From Roseovarius sp. S88 (GTDB lineage Bacteria > Pseudomonadota > Alphaproteobacteria > Rhodobacterales > Rhodobacteraceae): DNA of 64,000 nt. The notes beneath the pieces were generated by a model. It made no database searches and was not told where the DNA came from. It worked only from the letters and a program-made list of their open reading frames with translations. The stretch lies in assembly GCF_037023735.1 (NCBI RefSeq), contig NZ_CP146069.1:1033501-1097500 (forward strand), given 5' to 3'. Made by a program: the position numbers and the translations under genes. Positions 1 to 8,043 of the stretch are shown here, one piece after another. How positions within the stretch are numbered: the first letter of the stretch is position 1; every line of letters starts with the position of its first letter.

Positions 1-219
1 GACTCTTTCCAAGAGTACACCGAAGATAGAATTAGGTTTGGTGAGGTGTTGGGAATGGAAAATGGTAAACCCAGGATCGTGATAGCAATTCAAAATCCCA
101 AAACTACGAAAATCAAAGCTCACAGCTTTCTTCTGGATCAACGAGGAAAAATGAGCTCGCAGCTATCAATGACAATCTCCAAACAAGAGTGGTCAAAAAT
201 GGAAAAGATAGATTGTTAA
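1..219 (+). CDS. Hypothetical protein, C-terminal fragment (gene enters from left)
   Basis: An uninterrupted reading frame runs from the first base to a TAA at 217-219 and gives 72 residues of a C-terminus; the start lies outside the window. The peptide is Lys/Glu/Ser-rich with alternating hydrophobic positions (RIVIAIQNP near residue 30), which would suit a small beta-rich domain. I recognise no family. Its AT-rich codon use (AAA, ATA, AGA) is unlike nearly every gene to the right, so it may be horizontally acquired. Confidence is limited because only a fragment is visible. Confidence 0.4.
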   Translation, partial: DSFQEYTEDRIRFGEVLGMENGKPRIVIAIQNPKTTKIKAHSFLLDQRGKMSSQLSMTISKQEWSKMEKIDC

Positions 220-411
220 CTCGCCAACCTACAAAGTCTGCTCTGGGCTCATACCGGTCATCTGATTAAAACTGTCAGCCTCTTACACACTAAATGGAGG
301 ATACAGGGCGTATATTCAGGAGGATACAAATTTATTAAGCATCTGATTTTAAAGTAAATAAAAAGAAATGTTATATTCCCTTCGTCTCCGCCACCAAGCA
401 TAATTGTATTT
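220..411. other. AT-rich non-coding stretch at a composition boundary
   Basis: No convincing gene is visible between the TAA at 219 and the stop of the minus-strand gene at 412. The sequence is AT-rich and then becomes GC-rich within roughly 50 bases near 460. I saw no tRNA, integrase site or clear direct repeat here. Confidence 0.4.
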
Positions 412-801
412 TTACTCTGTATAACAGGCACTTGGGGTATCACATGGAAGATACAGACGCCCGATTGCCCCGCTGCCGAGTTGACTCTGAACTGGGGTGA
501 GCCCCGCGTGATGCTCAAGATCCTGATCGAGCTGCAAGACCACTTCAATGGTAGAACGCAGCTCAAACGGTCTGCCGGGACTGGTGATCGGGCCCGTGCT
601 CGGCAGCCGCAGCGCAATGTTTCTGCGAAACTCTATGCCCGGTTCGTTGCTTGTTAGCCGGACCCACGGGATGCCATCCGCGATCTCTTGGGGTGGATAG
701 GGGATGCGGGCGAAGTGCCGCGCAGCTAGGGCGCCGGTTATCTCGAGGGCCCGATCCAGTGTTGGGTGCCACAGAAAACTGACCCGGTATCCCCCGGCCA
801 T
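412..801 (-). CDS. Hypothetical protein, possibly truncated at its C-terminus
   Basis: A 129-residue frame reads from an ATG at 801, 26 bases downstream of the CoA-ligase stop, with AGGTG immediately before the ATG. It could be the last gene of the carnitine-type operon. I recognise no domain. I considered a hot-dog thioesterase, because carnitine loci often carry a betainyl-CoA thioesterase, but saw no hot-dog signature. The last 15 or so codons fall in the AT-rich stretch below 460 and read unlike the rest, which suggests the original 3' end was replaced at a junction. Whether it is translated is uncertain. Confidence 0.35.
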   Translation of the reverse strand: MAGGYRVSFLWHPTLDRALEITGALAARHFARIPYPPQEIADGIPWVRLTSNEPGIEFRRNIALRLPSTGPITSPGRPFELRSTIEVVLQLDQDLEHHAGLTPVQSQLGSGAIGRLYLPCDTPSACYTE

Positions 802-827
802 GTCACCTGCGTGTGGCCGTTGTCATG

Positions 828-2924
828 CTAGGGCTCGCATGTCTGGATAAGCGCATCAACGGCCATGACGCCCTTTTCGTAGACAAAGAGCGGGTTGATC
901 TCGATCTCCGCAATCTCGTCCACATGCGCGATGGCAAAATCTGCCAGGGCGCAGAGGGCCGCCACGACGGCGTTTTTATCCGCCGTGGGCTGACCGCGAA
1001 AACCTTCCAAAAGGCGCGCCACGCGCAGCCCATTGAGCGCGTCCTCGATGTCTTCCGGTATCGCTGGCAACAACAGAGAAACCGCATCGCCGACAAGCTC
1101 TACAAGAACCCCGCCGCTGCCCAATGTCATGGCCAGCCCGAACTGCGCGTCATGGCGTATGCCCACCACCAGTTCGGCCAGGGGCGGCGCGGCCATAGGT
1201 TCCACCAGAAAACTGTCCGTGACCGCCTGATCCGAATACCGCGCCACGGCGTCTCGCATGTCATCCGCAGCTTTCAAAAGCGCATCAGGGCAAGACAGGT
1301 TCAGCGCCACAGCCCCCGCTTCGGTTTTATGGGCCAGCGCCGGCCCCATCATTTTCAGAACGGCGGGGTAGGCGAAATCACGCGCCGCTGAGGCGAGCTC
1401 CTCCCCAGGCACCTGTCGACCCGCAGGCACCGGGAAACCTGCATCCGCCAATCGGTCCTTGGCCGCAGCTTCGCTTAGAATGCGGGTGTGAATTGGTGAC
1501 GCCGCAAGGATGAGCGGTTTCGGTGCAGCACTTGAAATACGTTTGCGCGCCGTGCTCCACCAAACGGCATCCCGGATCGCATTGAGCGTCTCATGAATGC
1601 CCTGCATCGGCGCCACGCCCCGGGCCAGGAACGCCTCGCGAATATGCGCGCCCATATTTTCCGGGATCGTCGCGCATATGGCGGCAGGAACCCCCGTCTT
1701 CGCCGCCGCCTCGGCAAAGGCCAGCCCGTCATTGAGATAAAGCTGCTCGGTCTCATCAAGCCCCGGTGCTGGGTAATCCTGCACCAGCACGGTAGCCTGC
1801 GCCTGGGCCAGCTCCAACGCCTTGGCAAAGACCGGTCTGGTGTGTTCCGGCTGACCCCAGATCGGCGTGGTGTAATCCAGCGGGTTGCTCACCGTGGCAA
1901 TGGGCGGCAACAGATCGGCCAGAACATCCTGCGCTGTCGCATCAAAACCGGCAAAGCGCAGGCCAATCGCCTCGCCATGATCGGCCAGCATCGTAGCTCC
2001 CCCGCCCGAACAGGTGAACCCAAGCACCTCCTTGCCGTCCGGTGCCCCAACAACGCAAAGATATTTGAGCGTTTCAAGAAACTGCGACGGGTTGGTCACG
2101 CTGATGATCCCCGTCCGGGCAAAAAGCGCCTCGTAGAGTTCATTCGACCCCGCCAGCGAACCTGTGTGGCTGAGCGTCAGGCTTTGGCCAATAGCCGAGC
2201 GTCCGGTCTTGAGCGCGACAATGGGCTTGCCCGCCTGAAGCGCCTTGAGTGACACACGCTCAAAGGCCGGAACGTCCGACAGCCCCTCGATATGCAGCCC
2301 GATGGCGCGGACCTCTTCGCGATCACACAAAAGGTCAACCAGTTCCGTCAAACCCAGATCCGCCTGATTGCCAACCGACATCATATAGGCCATGGGTAAA
2401 GACCGCTGGCTCATGGTGATGTCCGAGGAAAACATACCCGATTGCGTGATAATCGCCGCGCCATAGCCTGGACAGCTCCCGCCATGCGCAAAAGGCCAAA
2501 GCGCTGATTTACCAATGTAGTTGATCAGCCCATAACAATTCGGCCCAATCAGAACCATGTCGCCCAAAGCGGCCCGCACGTCCTCTTCCAACGCGCGCCC
2601 CGCCGCATGCGCCTCGCCGAAGCCCGCAGAATAGCAAACAATGCCTCCAGCCCCCATCTGCGCCAGGCGACGTACCGCATCGGACACCGCAGCGGCGGGG
2701 ATAGCCAGAAACACCGCATCGGGCGCTTCCGGCAAATCCTCAAGCTGTGGGACGCAGGCGATCCCCGCCAGCGTGTCACGCTTTGGATTGACCACCCACA
2801 TCTGGCCTTGAAATCCCGCGCGCCGCGTCTCGCCAACCGCCACAACCGCATCCGCACCGCCCACAAAGGCGATGTGGCGCGGGTTGAGCAGACGCTCAAA
2901 GTTCTGACGTTTGGCGGGCGTCAC
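828..2924 (-). CDS. ADP-forming acyl-CoA synthetase (CoA ligase, fused alpha and beta)
   Basis: A 698-residue protein of the acetate-CoA ligase (ADP-forming) family. An N-terminal CoA-binding Rossmann domain (about 10-125) and succinyl-CoA-ligase-like domains (about 145-450, with LSHTGSLAGS near 250) precede a C-terminal ATP-grasp domain (about 480-690) that carries HKTEAGAV and EIEINPLFV. The enzyme couples acyl-CoA formation to ATP hydrolysis to ADP. It starts 5 bases after the acyl-CoA dehydrogenase stop in an operon with a CaiD-like hydratase and a carnitine-type dehydrogenase. Activation of a betaine acid such as gamma-butyrobetaine, carnitine or crotonobetaine is therefore likely, but the substrate is inferred. 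E. coli uses the unrelated AMP-forming ligase CaiC for this step. Confidence 0.85.
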   Translation of the reverse strand: MTPAKRQNFERLLNPRHIAFVGGADAVVAVGETRRAGFQGQMWVVNPKRDTLAGIACVPQLEDLPEAPDAVFLAIPAAAVSDAVRRLAQMGAGGIVCYSAGFGEAHAAGRALEEDVRAALGDMVLIGPNCYGLINYIGKSALWPFAHGGSCPGYGAAIITQSGMFSSDITMSQRSLPMAYMMSVGNQADLGLTELVDLLCDREEVRAIGLHIEGLSDVPAFERVSLKALQAGKPIVALKTGRSAIGQSLTLSHTGSLAGSNELYEALFARTGIISVTNPSQFLETLKYLCVVGAPDGKEVLGFTCSGGGATMLADHGEAIGLRFAGFDATAQDVLADLLPPIATVSNPLDYTTPIWGQPEHTRPVFAKALELAQAQATVLVQDYPAPGLDETEQLYLNDGLAFAEAAAKTGVPAAICATIPENMGAHIREAFLARGVAPMQGIHETLNAIRDAVWWSTARKRISSAAPKPLILAASPIHTRILSEAAAKDRLADAGFPVPAGRQVPGEELASAARDFAYPAVLKMMGPALAHKTEAGAVALNLSCPDALLKAADDMRDAVARYSDQAVTDSFLVEPMAAPPLAELVVGIRHDAQFGLAMTLGSGGVLVELVGDAVSLLLPAIPEDIEDALNGLRVARLLEGFRGQPTADKNAVVAALCALADFAIAHVDEIAEIEINPLFVYEKGVMAVDALIQTCEP

Positions 2925-2929
2925 CGGGA

Positions 2930-4090
2930 TCAGGCCCCAAGCGGGCGCAGAATGGACCGGGTGATGATATGGCGCTGAATTTCCGATGTCCCGTCCCAGA
3001 TCCGCTCCAGTCGCGAGTCGCGCCAGAGCCGCTGAATGGCCAATTCCTCCATCAGCCCCATACCGCCATGAATCTGCACCGCATCATCCGCGATCCGGCC
3101 CAGCATCTCCGAGCAGAACACCTTGACCATCGCCGCATCCTGATCGGCCATATGCCCGGCCTCATGACGGCGCACCGCGTCTTCCACCATCAGATCCGCG
3201 GCGCGCAGGCTCATCGCCCCATCCGCCAGCCGAAACCCGGTGGCCTGAAACTGACCAATCGGTTTGCCAAACTGCTGCCGTGTGGCGGCCCATTCAGTGG
3301 ACATCTCCAGAATACGCTCCGCCTTGCCACAGCACGACGCACCGACCCAGATGCGCCCCATGCTCAACCATTGATTGGCCACCTCAAAGCCTTTGCCTTC
3401 CTCGCCCAGGATCTGATCGGGGCCAAGCCGCACATCATCGAAACTCAGCGCATAGGTCTTGTAGCCCCGGTAACTGACCGATTTGGTGCCCTCGCGACAC
3501 TCAAAACCCGGCAATCCCACATCCACCAGAAACGCCGTGACCCGCTTGCGGGGGCCACGCGGGGTTTCGTCTTCGCCCGTCGCCGCAAACACGATGGCGA
3601 AATCAGGCATGCAAGGCCCGGAAATGAAATGCTTTGAGCCATTGAGGTTCCAGTCTGCGCCGTCCCGCACAGCGGTCGTCTTCATCCCCATGGCGTCCGA
3701 CCCGGCCTCGGGTTCGGTGAGAGCAAAAAGCTCTCGCTTCTCCCCGCGCACGGCAGGTAACAGATAGAGTTCGCGCTGATCGCCCGCACAGGCCAGCAAA
3801 ATCTCGGTAGGTCTTGCCGCCCAGGAATGCAGCGCATGAGTGGTCTTGCCATATTCCCGCTCGATGAGCCGCATCGCACGCGGACCCAGACCGCCGCCGC
3901 CTACTTCCTCTGGCAGGTTGCAGGCAAAAAGCCCCAGTTCCTTGGCGCGTGCCTCGATCTCGCGGCCCAAATCCTCAGGCACCTCGCCGGTGCGGTCCAC
4001 CATATCTTCGTGCGGAAAGAAGTTGTCCTCCATGAACCCGCGCACCGTGGCCAAAAGCAGCTCTTCTTCATGTGACATTTGAAAGGTCAT
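2930..4090 (-). CDS. Acyl-CoA dehydrogenase (crotonobetainyl-CoA reductase/gamma-butyrobetainyl-CoA dehydrogenase-like)
   Basis: A 386-residue FAD enzyme with the three acyl-CoA dehydrogenase domains: N-terminal helical (about 5-115), central beta with [10 protein letters not shown], and C-terminal helical with [10 protein letters not shown] and [11 protein letters not shown]. The ATG at 4090 is preceded by GGAG at a suitable distance, and the upstream stop is at 4101. Context suggests interconversion of gamma-butyrobetainyl-CoA and crotonobetainyl-CoA, next to a CaiD-type hydratase. The C-terminal motif is WDGTSEIQ, so Asp occupies the place of the Glu that is the catalytic base in medium-chain enzymes (YEGT). 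The base could sit elsewhere, as in isovaleryl-CoA dehydrogenase. Substrate unproven. Confidence 0.85.
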   Translation of the reverse strand: MTFQMSHEEELLLATVRGFMEDNFFPHEDMVDRTGEVPEDLGREIEARAKELGLFACNLPEEVGGGGLGPRAMRLIEREYGKTTHALHSWAARPTEILLACAGDQRELYLLPAVRGEKRELFALTEPEAGSDAMGMKTTAVRDGADWNLNGSKHFISGPCMPDFAIVFAATGEDETPRGPRKRVTAFLVDVGLPGFECREGTKSVSYRGYKTYALSFDDVRLGPDQILGEEGKGFEVANQWLSMGRIWVGASCCGKAERILEMSTEWAATRQQFGKPIGQFQATGFRLADGAMSLRAADLMVEDAVRRHEAGHMADQDAAMVKVFCSEMLGRIADDAVQIHGGMGLMEELAIQRLWRDSRLERIWDGTSEIQRHIITRSILRPLGA

Positions 4091-4100
4091 GTGATGCTCC

Positions 4101-4991
4101 TCAGGCGTTTGCCCCACGCAGGTTGAGCTGGTCGCGCGCCTCTTGTGGGGTCAAGGCCCGCCCGCCCATCCGCTCTATGATCTCAGTCACACGGGCGACA
4201 AGCTGACCATTGGTGGCCGGCACGCCGCGATCCAGCCAGATATTGTCCTCAAGCCCCACGCGCACATTCCCGCCAAGCGCCACGGCTGCGGCGGCCATGG
4301 GCATTTGCATCCGACTTATGCCGAAACTCGCCCAGCTCGCCCCGGGCGGAAGCTGCGCCTTCATCGCCGCCATAGTCTCGACCGTCTGATCGGCCCCCCA
4401 CGGAATGCCGAGGCACAGCTGGAACATCGGGGGCGCATCAATCAGGCCTTCCTCGATCATCGCCTTTGCAAATCGGATATGGCCAAGATCAAACACCTCC
4501 AACTCTGGCTTCACACCCCAGTCTTGCGTGAGCTGCGCCATCCGCCGCAGGGTGGGCGGTGTTGAGATATAGATCTCTTCGCCATTGCCGAAATTGAGTG
4601 TCCCGCAATCAAGGCTGCAAATCTCTGGCAGGCACGCCTTGATATGCGCCAGACGGTCCTCCGGCCCGATCATGTCCGTGCCGGGGCCAGGCAGGGCAGG
4701 GTCGTCCTCCGAGGGCACCCAGTCACCGCCCATACCCGCCGTCAGGTTGATCACCACATCCGTATCACTGGCGCGCACCAGATCGACGGCCTCTTTGAAC
4801 AACTCTACATCACGAGAGCCTTTGCCGGTCTCCGGGTCGCGCACATGGATATGGGCAATCGCCGCGCCCGCCTTGGCCGCCTCGATTGCGGCATCGGCGA
4901 TTTGCTGAGGCGTGACAGGGATATGCGGACTCTTGCCCACGGTATCCCCGGCGCCGGTGACGGCACATGTGACAATCGTTTCAAAATTCAT
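4101..4991 (-). CDS. Beta-keto acid cleavage enzyme (BKACE, DUF849), likely 3-dehydrocarnitine cleavage
   Basis: A 296-residue TIM-barrel protein of the BKACE family. It has [11 protein letters not shown] near residue 46, whose two histidines bind zinc with a later acidic residue (VGLEDNIW near 250), and the family's NLTAG near 85. BKACEs condense a beta-keto acid with acetyl-CoA to give acetoacetate and a new acyl-CoA. Beside a carnitine dehydrogenase the expected substrate is 3-dehydrocarnitine, giving betainyl-CoA and acetoacetate, as for Pseudomonas CdhC. The ATG at 4991 follows AAGGGAG; an upstream in-frame start lacks such a site and would run into the regulatory inverted repeat. Transcribed divergently from the CdhR-like regulator. 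Confidence 0.88.
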   Translation of the reverse strand: MNFETIVTCAVTGAGDTVGKSPHIPVTPQQIADAAIEAAKAGAAIAHIHVRDPETGKGSRDVELFKEAVDLVRASDTDVVINLTAGMGGDWVPSEDDPALPGPGTDMIGPEDRLAHIKACLPEICSLDCGTLNFGNGEEIYISTPPTLRRMAQLTQDWGVKPELEVFDLGHIRFAKAMIEEGLIDAPPMFQLCLGIPWGADQTVETMAAMKAQLPPGASWASFGISRMQMPMAAAAVALGGNVRVGLEDNIWLDRGVPATNGQLVARVTEIIERMGGRALTPQEARDQLNLRGANA

Positions 4992-5037
4992 CGTGCGCTC
5001 CCTTTTGGAGATAGTTTGAAACCCAAGGGCAGAATGA

Positions 5038-5087
5038 ATATCGATTTTTCGCCGCGATTGCCGTATCAATGGCGAAAATTACGATAT
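5038..5087. promoter_or_regulatory. Inverted repeat in divergent promoter, candidate operator for the CdhR-like regulator
   Basis: The intergenic region between the cleavage enzyme and the regulator contains two near-perfect arms, ATATCGATTTTTCGCC (5038-5053) and its counterpart (5071-5087), separated by 17 bases. The core half-site TTTTCGCC/GGCGAAAA recurs upstream of the Rieske gene with 7-base spacing. Position and recurrence point to an activator site; there is no direct proof. Confidence 0.5.
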
Positions 5088-5099
5088 CGCGATGACAGC

Positions 5100-6170
5100 A
5101 TGATCTTGCCAAAAGACACAGACGCCCCAAACCCGGTAAACCCGGTCCGCATCGTTTGTGTCCTGGTGCCGCGCTTTAACATGATGGGCCTTTTGGGTTT
5201 TCTGGAACCGGTGCGTGTGGCCAATTATCTGTCTGGCACGCCGCTCTATGAGCATAGTTTCCATGCGGTGCAGGCGGGTCAAATCACCGCCAGCAATGGC
5301 ATGGAATTATCGTGCAAGGCTTTGCCCTATAAACTGACTGGAAATGACATGGTCGTGGTCGCAGGAAGCTGGGGGGCCGAGCATTTTGATGATCCGGTTC
5401 TGTTCAACTGGCTGCGCCGACAGGCCCGCATGGGCGCGCGGCTCTGCGCGCTGGAAATTGCCAGCTACATCTTTGCGCGCGCAGGGCTTCTTAATCACAA
5501 ACAGGCCACCACGCACTGGTCTTATCTTGCTGGATTTCAAGAGAAATACCCCAAAATCCTAGCTGCAGAGCAGCTTTACACCATCAGCGGCCGGGTCATG
5601 ACCTGCGCAGGCACCACCGCCGCGACCGACCTGATGCTCCAGCTGATCCGCGACGATCACGGCGCGCCTCTGGCAGGAGAGATTTCCGACAACATCATGC
5701 ACCACCCTGTGCGCCCTGCCGATGCACCACAGCGCCAGACCATGGGGCGCGGCTTTGATGATCTGCACCCCGCGGTGCGCAGTGCGATTGACGTCATTGA
5801 GGAGCACATGAGCGAGCCTCTGCGCGTGCCCGAGATCGCAGAGCGCGTCGGCATGTCCCAACGCCAGCTTGAACGTCAGTTCAAACAGGCCATCGGGTGT
5901 TCCATTGTTCAGTTTGGCACGCTTTTGCGTCTGCAACATGCCCGGGTTCTGCTCATCTCAACCGATCTGGGCGTGCGCGAGATTTCTGCCGCCTCCGGCT
6001 TCAATTCGCTCTCTCACTTTGCCTTCGCCTTCCGCAACTGCTTTGGCCGCCGCCCCAGTGACTACCGCCAGGCCTGGCCGGAACAAGAACAGGCCCCGAC
6101 CTGGCCCGGGACGTTGTCGAAATATCTGGATACTTTGCAAGTCCGGCAGGACCTGCCCAAGGACATCTAG
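5100..6170 (+). CDS. GlxA/AraC-family transcriptional regulator, CdhR-like
   Basis: A 356-residue regulator with an N-terminal DJ-1/PfpI-like domain (about 15-190, typical of the GlxA subfamily) and a C-terminal AraC double helix-turn-helix (about 235-330; RVPEIAERVGMSQRQLERQF, then ISAASGFNSLSHFAFAFRNCFGRRPSDYR). The ATG at 5100 places the start after the inverted repeat. Pseudomonas CdhR (carnitine) and GbdR (glycine betaine) belong to this subfamily, and this gene is divergent from the 3-dehydrocarnitine-type cleavage enzyme. I infer that it activates both flanking carnitine transcripts. The effector could instead be glycine betaine or dimethylglycine. Confidence 0.85.
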   Translation: MILPKDTDAPNPVNPVRIVCVLVPRFNMMGLLGFLEPVRVANYLSGTPLYEHSFHAVQAGQITASNGMELSCKALPYKLTGNDMVVVAGSWGAEHFDDPVLFNWLRRQARMGARLCALEIASYIFARAGLLNHKQATTHWSYLAGFQEKYPKILAAEQLYTISGRVMTCAGTTAATDLMLQLIRDDHGAPLAGEISDNIMHHPVRPADAPQRQTMGRGFDDLHPAVRSAIDVIEEHMSEPLRVPEIAERVGMSQRQLERQFKQAIGCSIVQFGTLLRLQHARVLLISTDLGVREISAASGFNSLSHFAFAFRNCFGRRPSDYRQAWPEQEQAPTWPGTLSKYLDTLQVRQDLPKDI

Positions 6171-6174
6171 CTAA

Positions 6175-6220
6175 AGCGTTTTGCATTTAATCTGATCCAC
6201 AAGATTGAATGCAAAACGCT
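6175..6220. terminator. Long perfect-loop palindrome between convergent genes
   Basis: Arms of 19 bases (6175-6193 and 6202-6220, one mismatch; core AGCGTTTTGCATT) flank an 8-base loop, just after the regulator stop at 6170. It can act as a transcript end for the regulator and, read on the other strand, for the carnitine dehydrogenase gene. There is no long T-run, so a dispersed palindromic repeat is an alternative. Confidence 0.5.
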
Positions 6221-6240
6221 CACAACACTCAATTGGCGCG

Positions 6241-6285
6241 AGCCTTTTGCTGTTTCGTTCTGAGTTGGATAAAACGCAAAAGGCT
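6241..6285. terminator. Second stem-loop near the 3' end of the carnitine dehydrogenase gene
   Basis: AGCCTTTTGC (6241-6250) pairs perfectly with GCAAAAGGCT (6276-6285) around a 25-base loop. It lies immediately 3' of the minus-strand dehydrogenase gene, whose stop is at 6286. With the palindrome at 6175-6220 it forms a tandem hairpin set between convergent genes. Confidence 0.4.
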
Positions 6286-7224
6286 TTAGGCGTCGCGCAG
6301 CGCTTTGAGCACGGCCACGATCTTTCGGTCCCGCTCTGCTGCCATATCCTCAAAATGCCGGTCGCCCGCCATCGCGTTGCATCCCTCCACCATGCGATCG
6401 CGCAGTTTTTGGGTGAGCTCCGGTGCCTCCAGCCGCGTCCAGGGCCATTTGAGCGCTGGGCCAAACTGATCGAGATTGGTCGCCATGCCACCCGCACCAC
6501 ATGCGACATGAAACGCCATACATTGACCTTGCACCACCATCCGCGGCGCGGGGCCGTTTTTCAAAGCGATGTCAATGTCTTCCGGCGTGGCCTCGCCATT
6601 GGCCACCATATGCAGCGCCTCGCGCCAAAGCGCTTCTTGCAGGCGAGTAGCGACAAAGCCCGGGATTTCTTTTTTCATCACCAGCGGCGCTTTGCCCGCA
6701 TGCTCATAAAACGCAGCGGCCCAGGCCACTGCCGCAGGATCAGTTTGTTTGCCCCCGATGATTTCCACAAGCGGCAACAGGTAGGGCGGGTTAAAAGGAT
6801 GCCCGATCACACACCGCTCTGGCGTTGGACATGTCGCGGCAATGTCGGTCATGGTCATGCCCGATGTCGACGAGCCAATCACCACGTTGGGCGGTACGAT
6901 CTCTCCCAATCGCGCATAAAGCGCTTGTTTGATCTCAAGCCGTTCTGGTGCACTTTCCTGAATGAACCCAGCGCCGTCCACCGCGTCGCTCAGGTCGGAT
7001 GTAATGCGCAACCTGTCCAAAGATGCGCCCTCAGCCAATCCCAAAGCCGTCAGGCTGGTCCACCCGGTTTCAATCACCGACATCAGCGCGAAACGCTCTT
7101 CAGGGGCGTGAATATAGGCGGTGACATCATAGCCCCGCGCGAGGAAATGCGCGGCCCAGCCGCCCCCGATGGGCCCCGCGCCAAGGCTGGCCACCCGGGT
7201 GATCGACATTGGATCGGGGTACAT
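6286..7224 (-). CDS. lcdH: L-carnitine 3-dehydrogenase
   Basis: A 312-residue enzyme of the 3-hydroxyacyl-CoA dehydrogenase superfamily. It has an N-terminal NAD-binding Rossmann fold (GAGPIGGGWA near residue 15), the active-site region VIGHPFNPPYLLPLVEI near 140, and the C-terminal segment FGPALKWPWTRLE that I associate with carnitine dehydrogenases. It oxidises L-carnitine to 3-dehydrocarnitine with NAD+, which the cleavage enzyme at 4101-4991 can then use. It follows the CaiD-like gene directly. A GTG at 7227 and an ATG at 7209 are alternative starts; I chose the ATG at 7224. Assignment rests on family resemblance plus the cleavage enzyme and CdhR-like regulator nearby. Confidence 0.85.
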   Translation of the reverse strand: MYPDPMSITRVASLGAGPIGGGWAAHFLARGYDVTAYIHAPEERFALMSVIETGWTSLTALGLAEGASLDRLRITSDLSDAVDGAGFIQESAPERLEIKQALYARLGEIVPPNVVIGSSTSGMTMTDIAATCPTPERCVIGHPFNPPYLLPLVEIIGGKQTDPAAVAWAAAFYEHAGKAPLVMKKEIPGFVATRLQEALWREALHMVANGEATPEDIDIALKNGPAPRMVVQGQCMAFHVACGAGGMATNLDQFGPALKWPWTRLEAPELTQKLRDRMVEGCNAMAGDRHFEDMAAERDRKIVAVLKALRDA

Positions 7225-7227
7225 CAC

Positions 7228-8031
7228 CTATTCGCCTTTGAACTTGGGTTCGCGTTTTTCGACAAAGGCGGCCACGCCCTCTGCCGCATCATCGGATTTC
7301 AGCATCTTGCGATAGACCGGCATCGGGTCGGTGCGCATCTTGTGGAATGCCTCTTGCAGCGGCTGGCATTCGATCTCGCGCTGCACCTCCTTGACCGACT
7401 GCATGGCCAAAGGTGCCGACCATGCGATGCTGGCGGCCCATTCCCGCGCAGCATCCATCAGTTGATCGGCTGGCACCACCTTGTTCACCAGCCCGTAATG
7501 CGCCGCCTCCGTCGCGCTCATCCGGCGGCCCAGAAGGAACATCTCCATCGCAATATTGTGAGGAATGCGCCGTGGCAGGCGTTGAAGTGCACCGGCATCG
7601 GGCACAATGCCCAGCGGCATTTCCGGCAGGCCGAACTCCACATGATCAGCCGCGATGAGCAGATCGCAGGCCATCGCCATCTCGAACCCGCCCCCAATCG
7701 CCAGCCCGTTGATCGCCGCAATCACCGGCTTGTTGAGCGCCCAGTTTTCCGTCAGCCCGGTGAAGCCGCCAAAACCGTACTCATCCGCCTCCCACCAGTT
7801 ATCAAGGCTCATTTCCCCGGCATTCAGCGCCTTGAGATCCCAACCGGCAGAAAAGATCTTGTCGCCGCCCCCGGTCAGGATCGCACAGCGCAGCTCTTTA
7901 TCCTCGTGCAGTTCCTGAAACGCGGCGGCCAGCGCCTGTGAAGTGGCCACGTCAATGGCGTTCACCTTGGGCCGGTCGAGCGTGACCTCAAGAACATGGC
8001 CCTCCCGGACCACCTTCACTCCGTCTGACAT
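7228..8031 (-). CDS. caiD: Crotonobetainyl-CoA hydratase-like enoyl-CoA hydratase
   Basis: A 267-residue crotonase-fold protein. It closely follows E. coli CaiD in pattern: LDRPKVNAID near residue 18, FSAGWDLKALN near 60, NGLAIGGGFEMA near 108, and the catalytic-region glutamates in LPEMPLGIVPDAG near 133. It hydrates crotonobetainyl-CoA to L-carnitinyl-CoA. The start at 8031 has AAGGAGA upstream. It is cotranscribed with carnitine dehydrogenase, so gamma-butyrobetaine or crotonobetaine could enter as CoA esters and leave as carnitine. A more general hydratase role cannot be excluded. Confidence 0.82.
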   Translation of the reverse strand: MSDGVKVVREGHVLEVTLDRPKVNAIDVATSQALAAAFQELHEDKELRCAILTGGGDKIFSAGWDLKALNAGEMSLDNWWEADEYGFGGFTGLTENWALNKPVIAAINGLAIGGGFEMAMACDLLIAADHVEFGLPEMPLGIVPDAGALQRLPRRIPHNIAMEMFLLGRRMSATEAAHYGLVNKVVPADQLMDAAREWAASIAWSAPLAMQSVKEVQREIECQPLQEAFHKMRTDPMPVYRKMLKSDDAAEGVAAFVEKREPKFKGE

Positions 8032-8043
8032 GGCATTGTCTCC

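Noticed and set aside
412..801. Betainyl-CoA thioesterase (hot-dog fold)
   Set aside because: The position would fit carnitine degradation, but the sequence shows no hot-dog motif, so I left it as hypothetical.
6205..7941. A 578-codon plus-strand frame opposite carnitine dehydrogenase and CaiD
   Set aside because: Both minus-strand genes are well-defined enzymes; the antisense translation is rich in Arg, His and Cys without domains.
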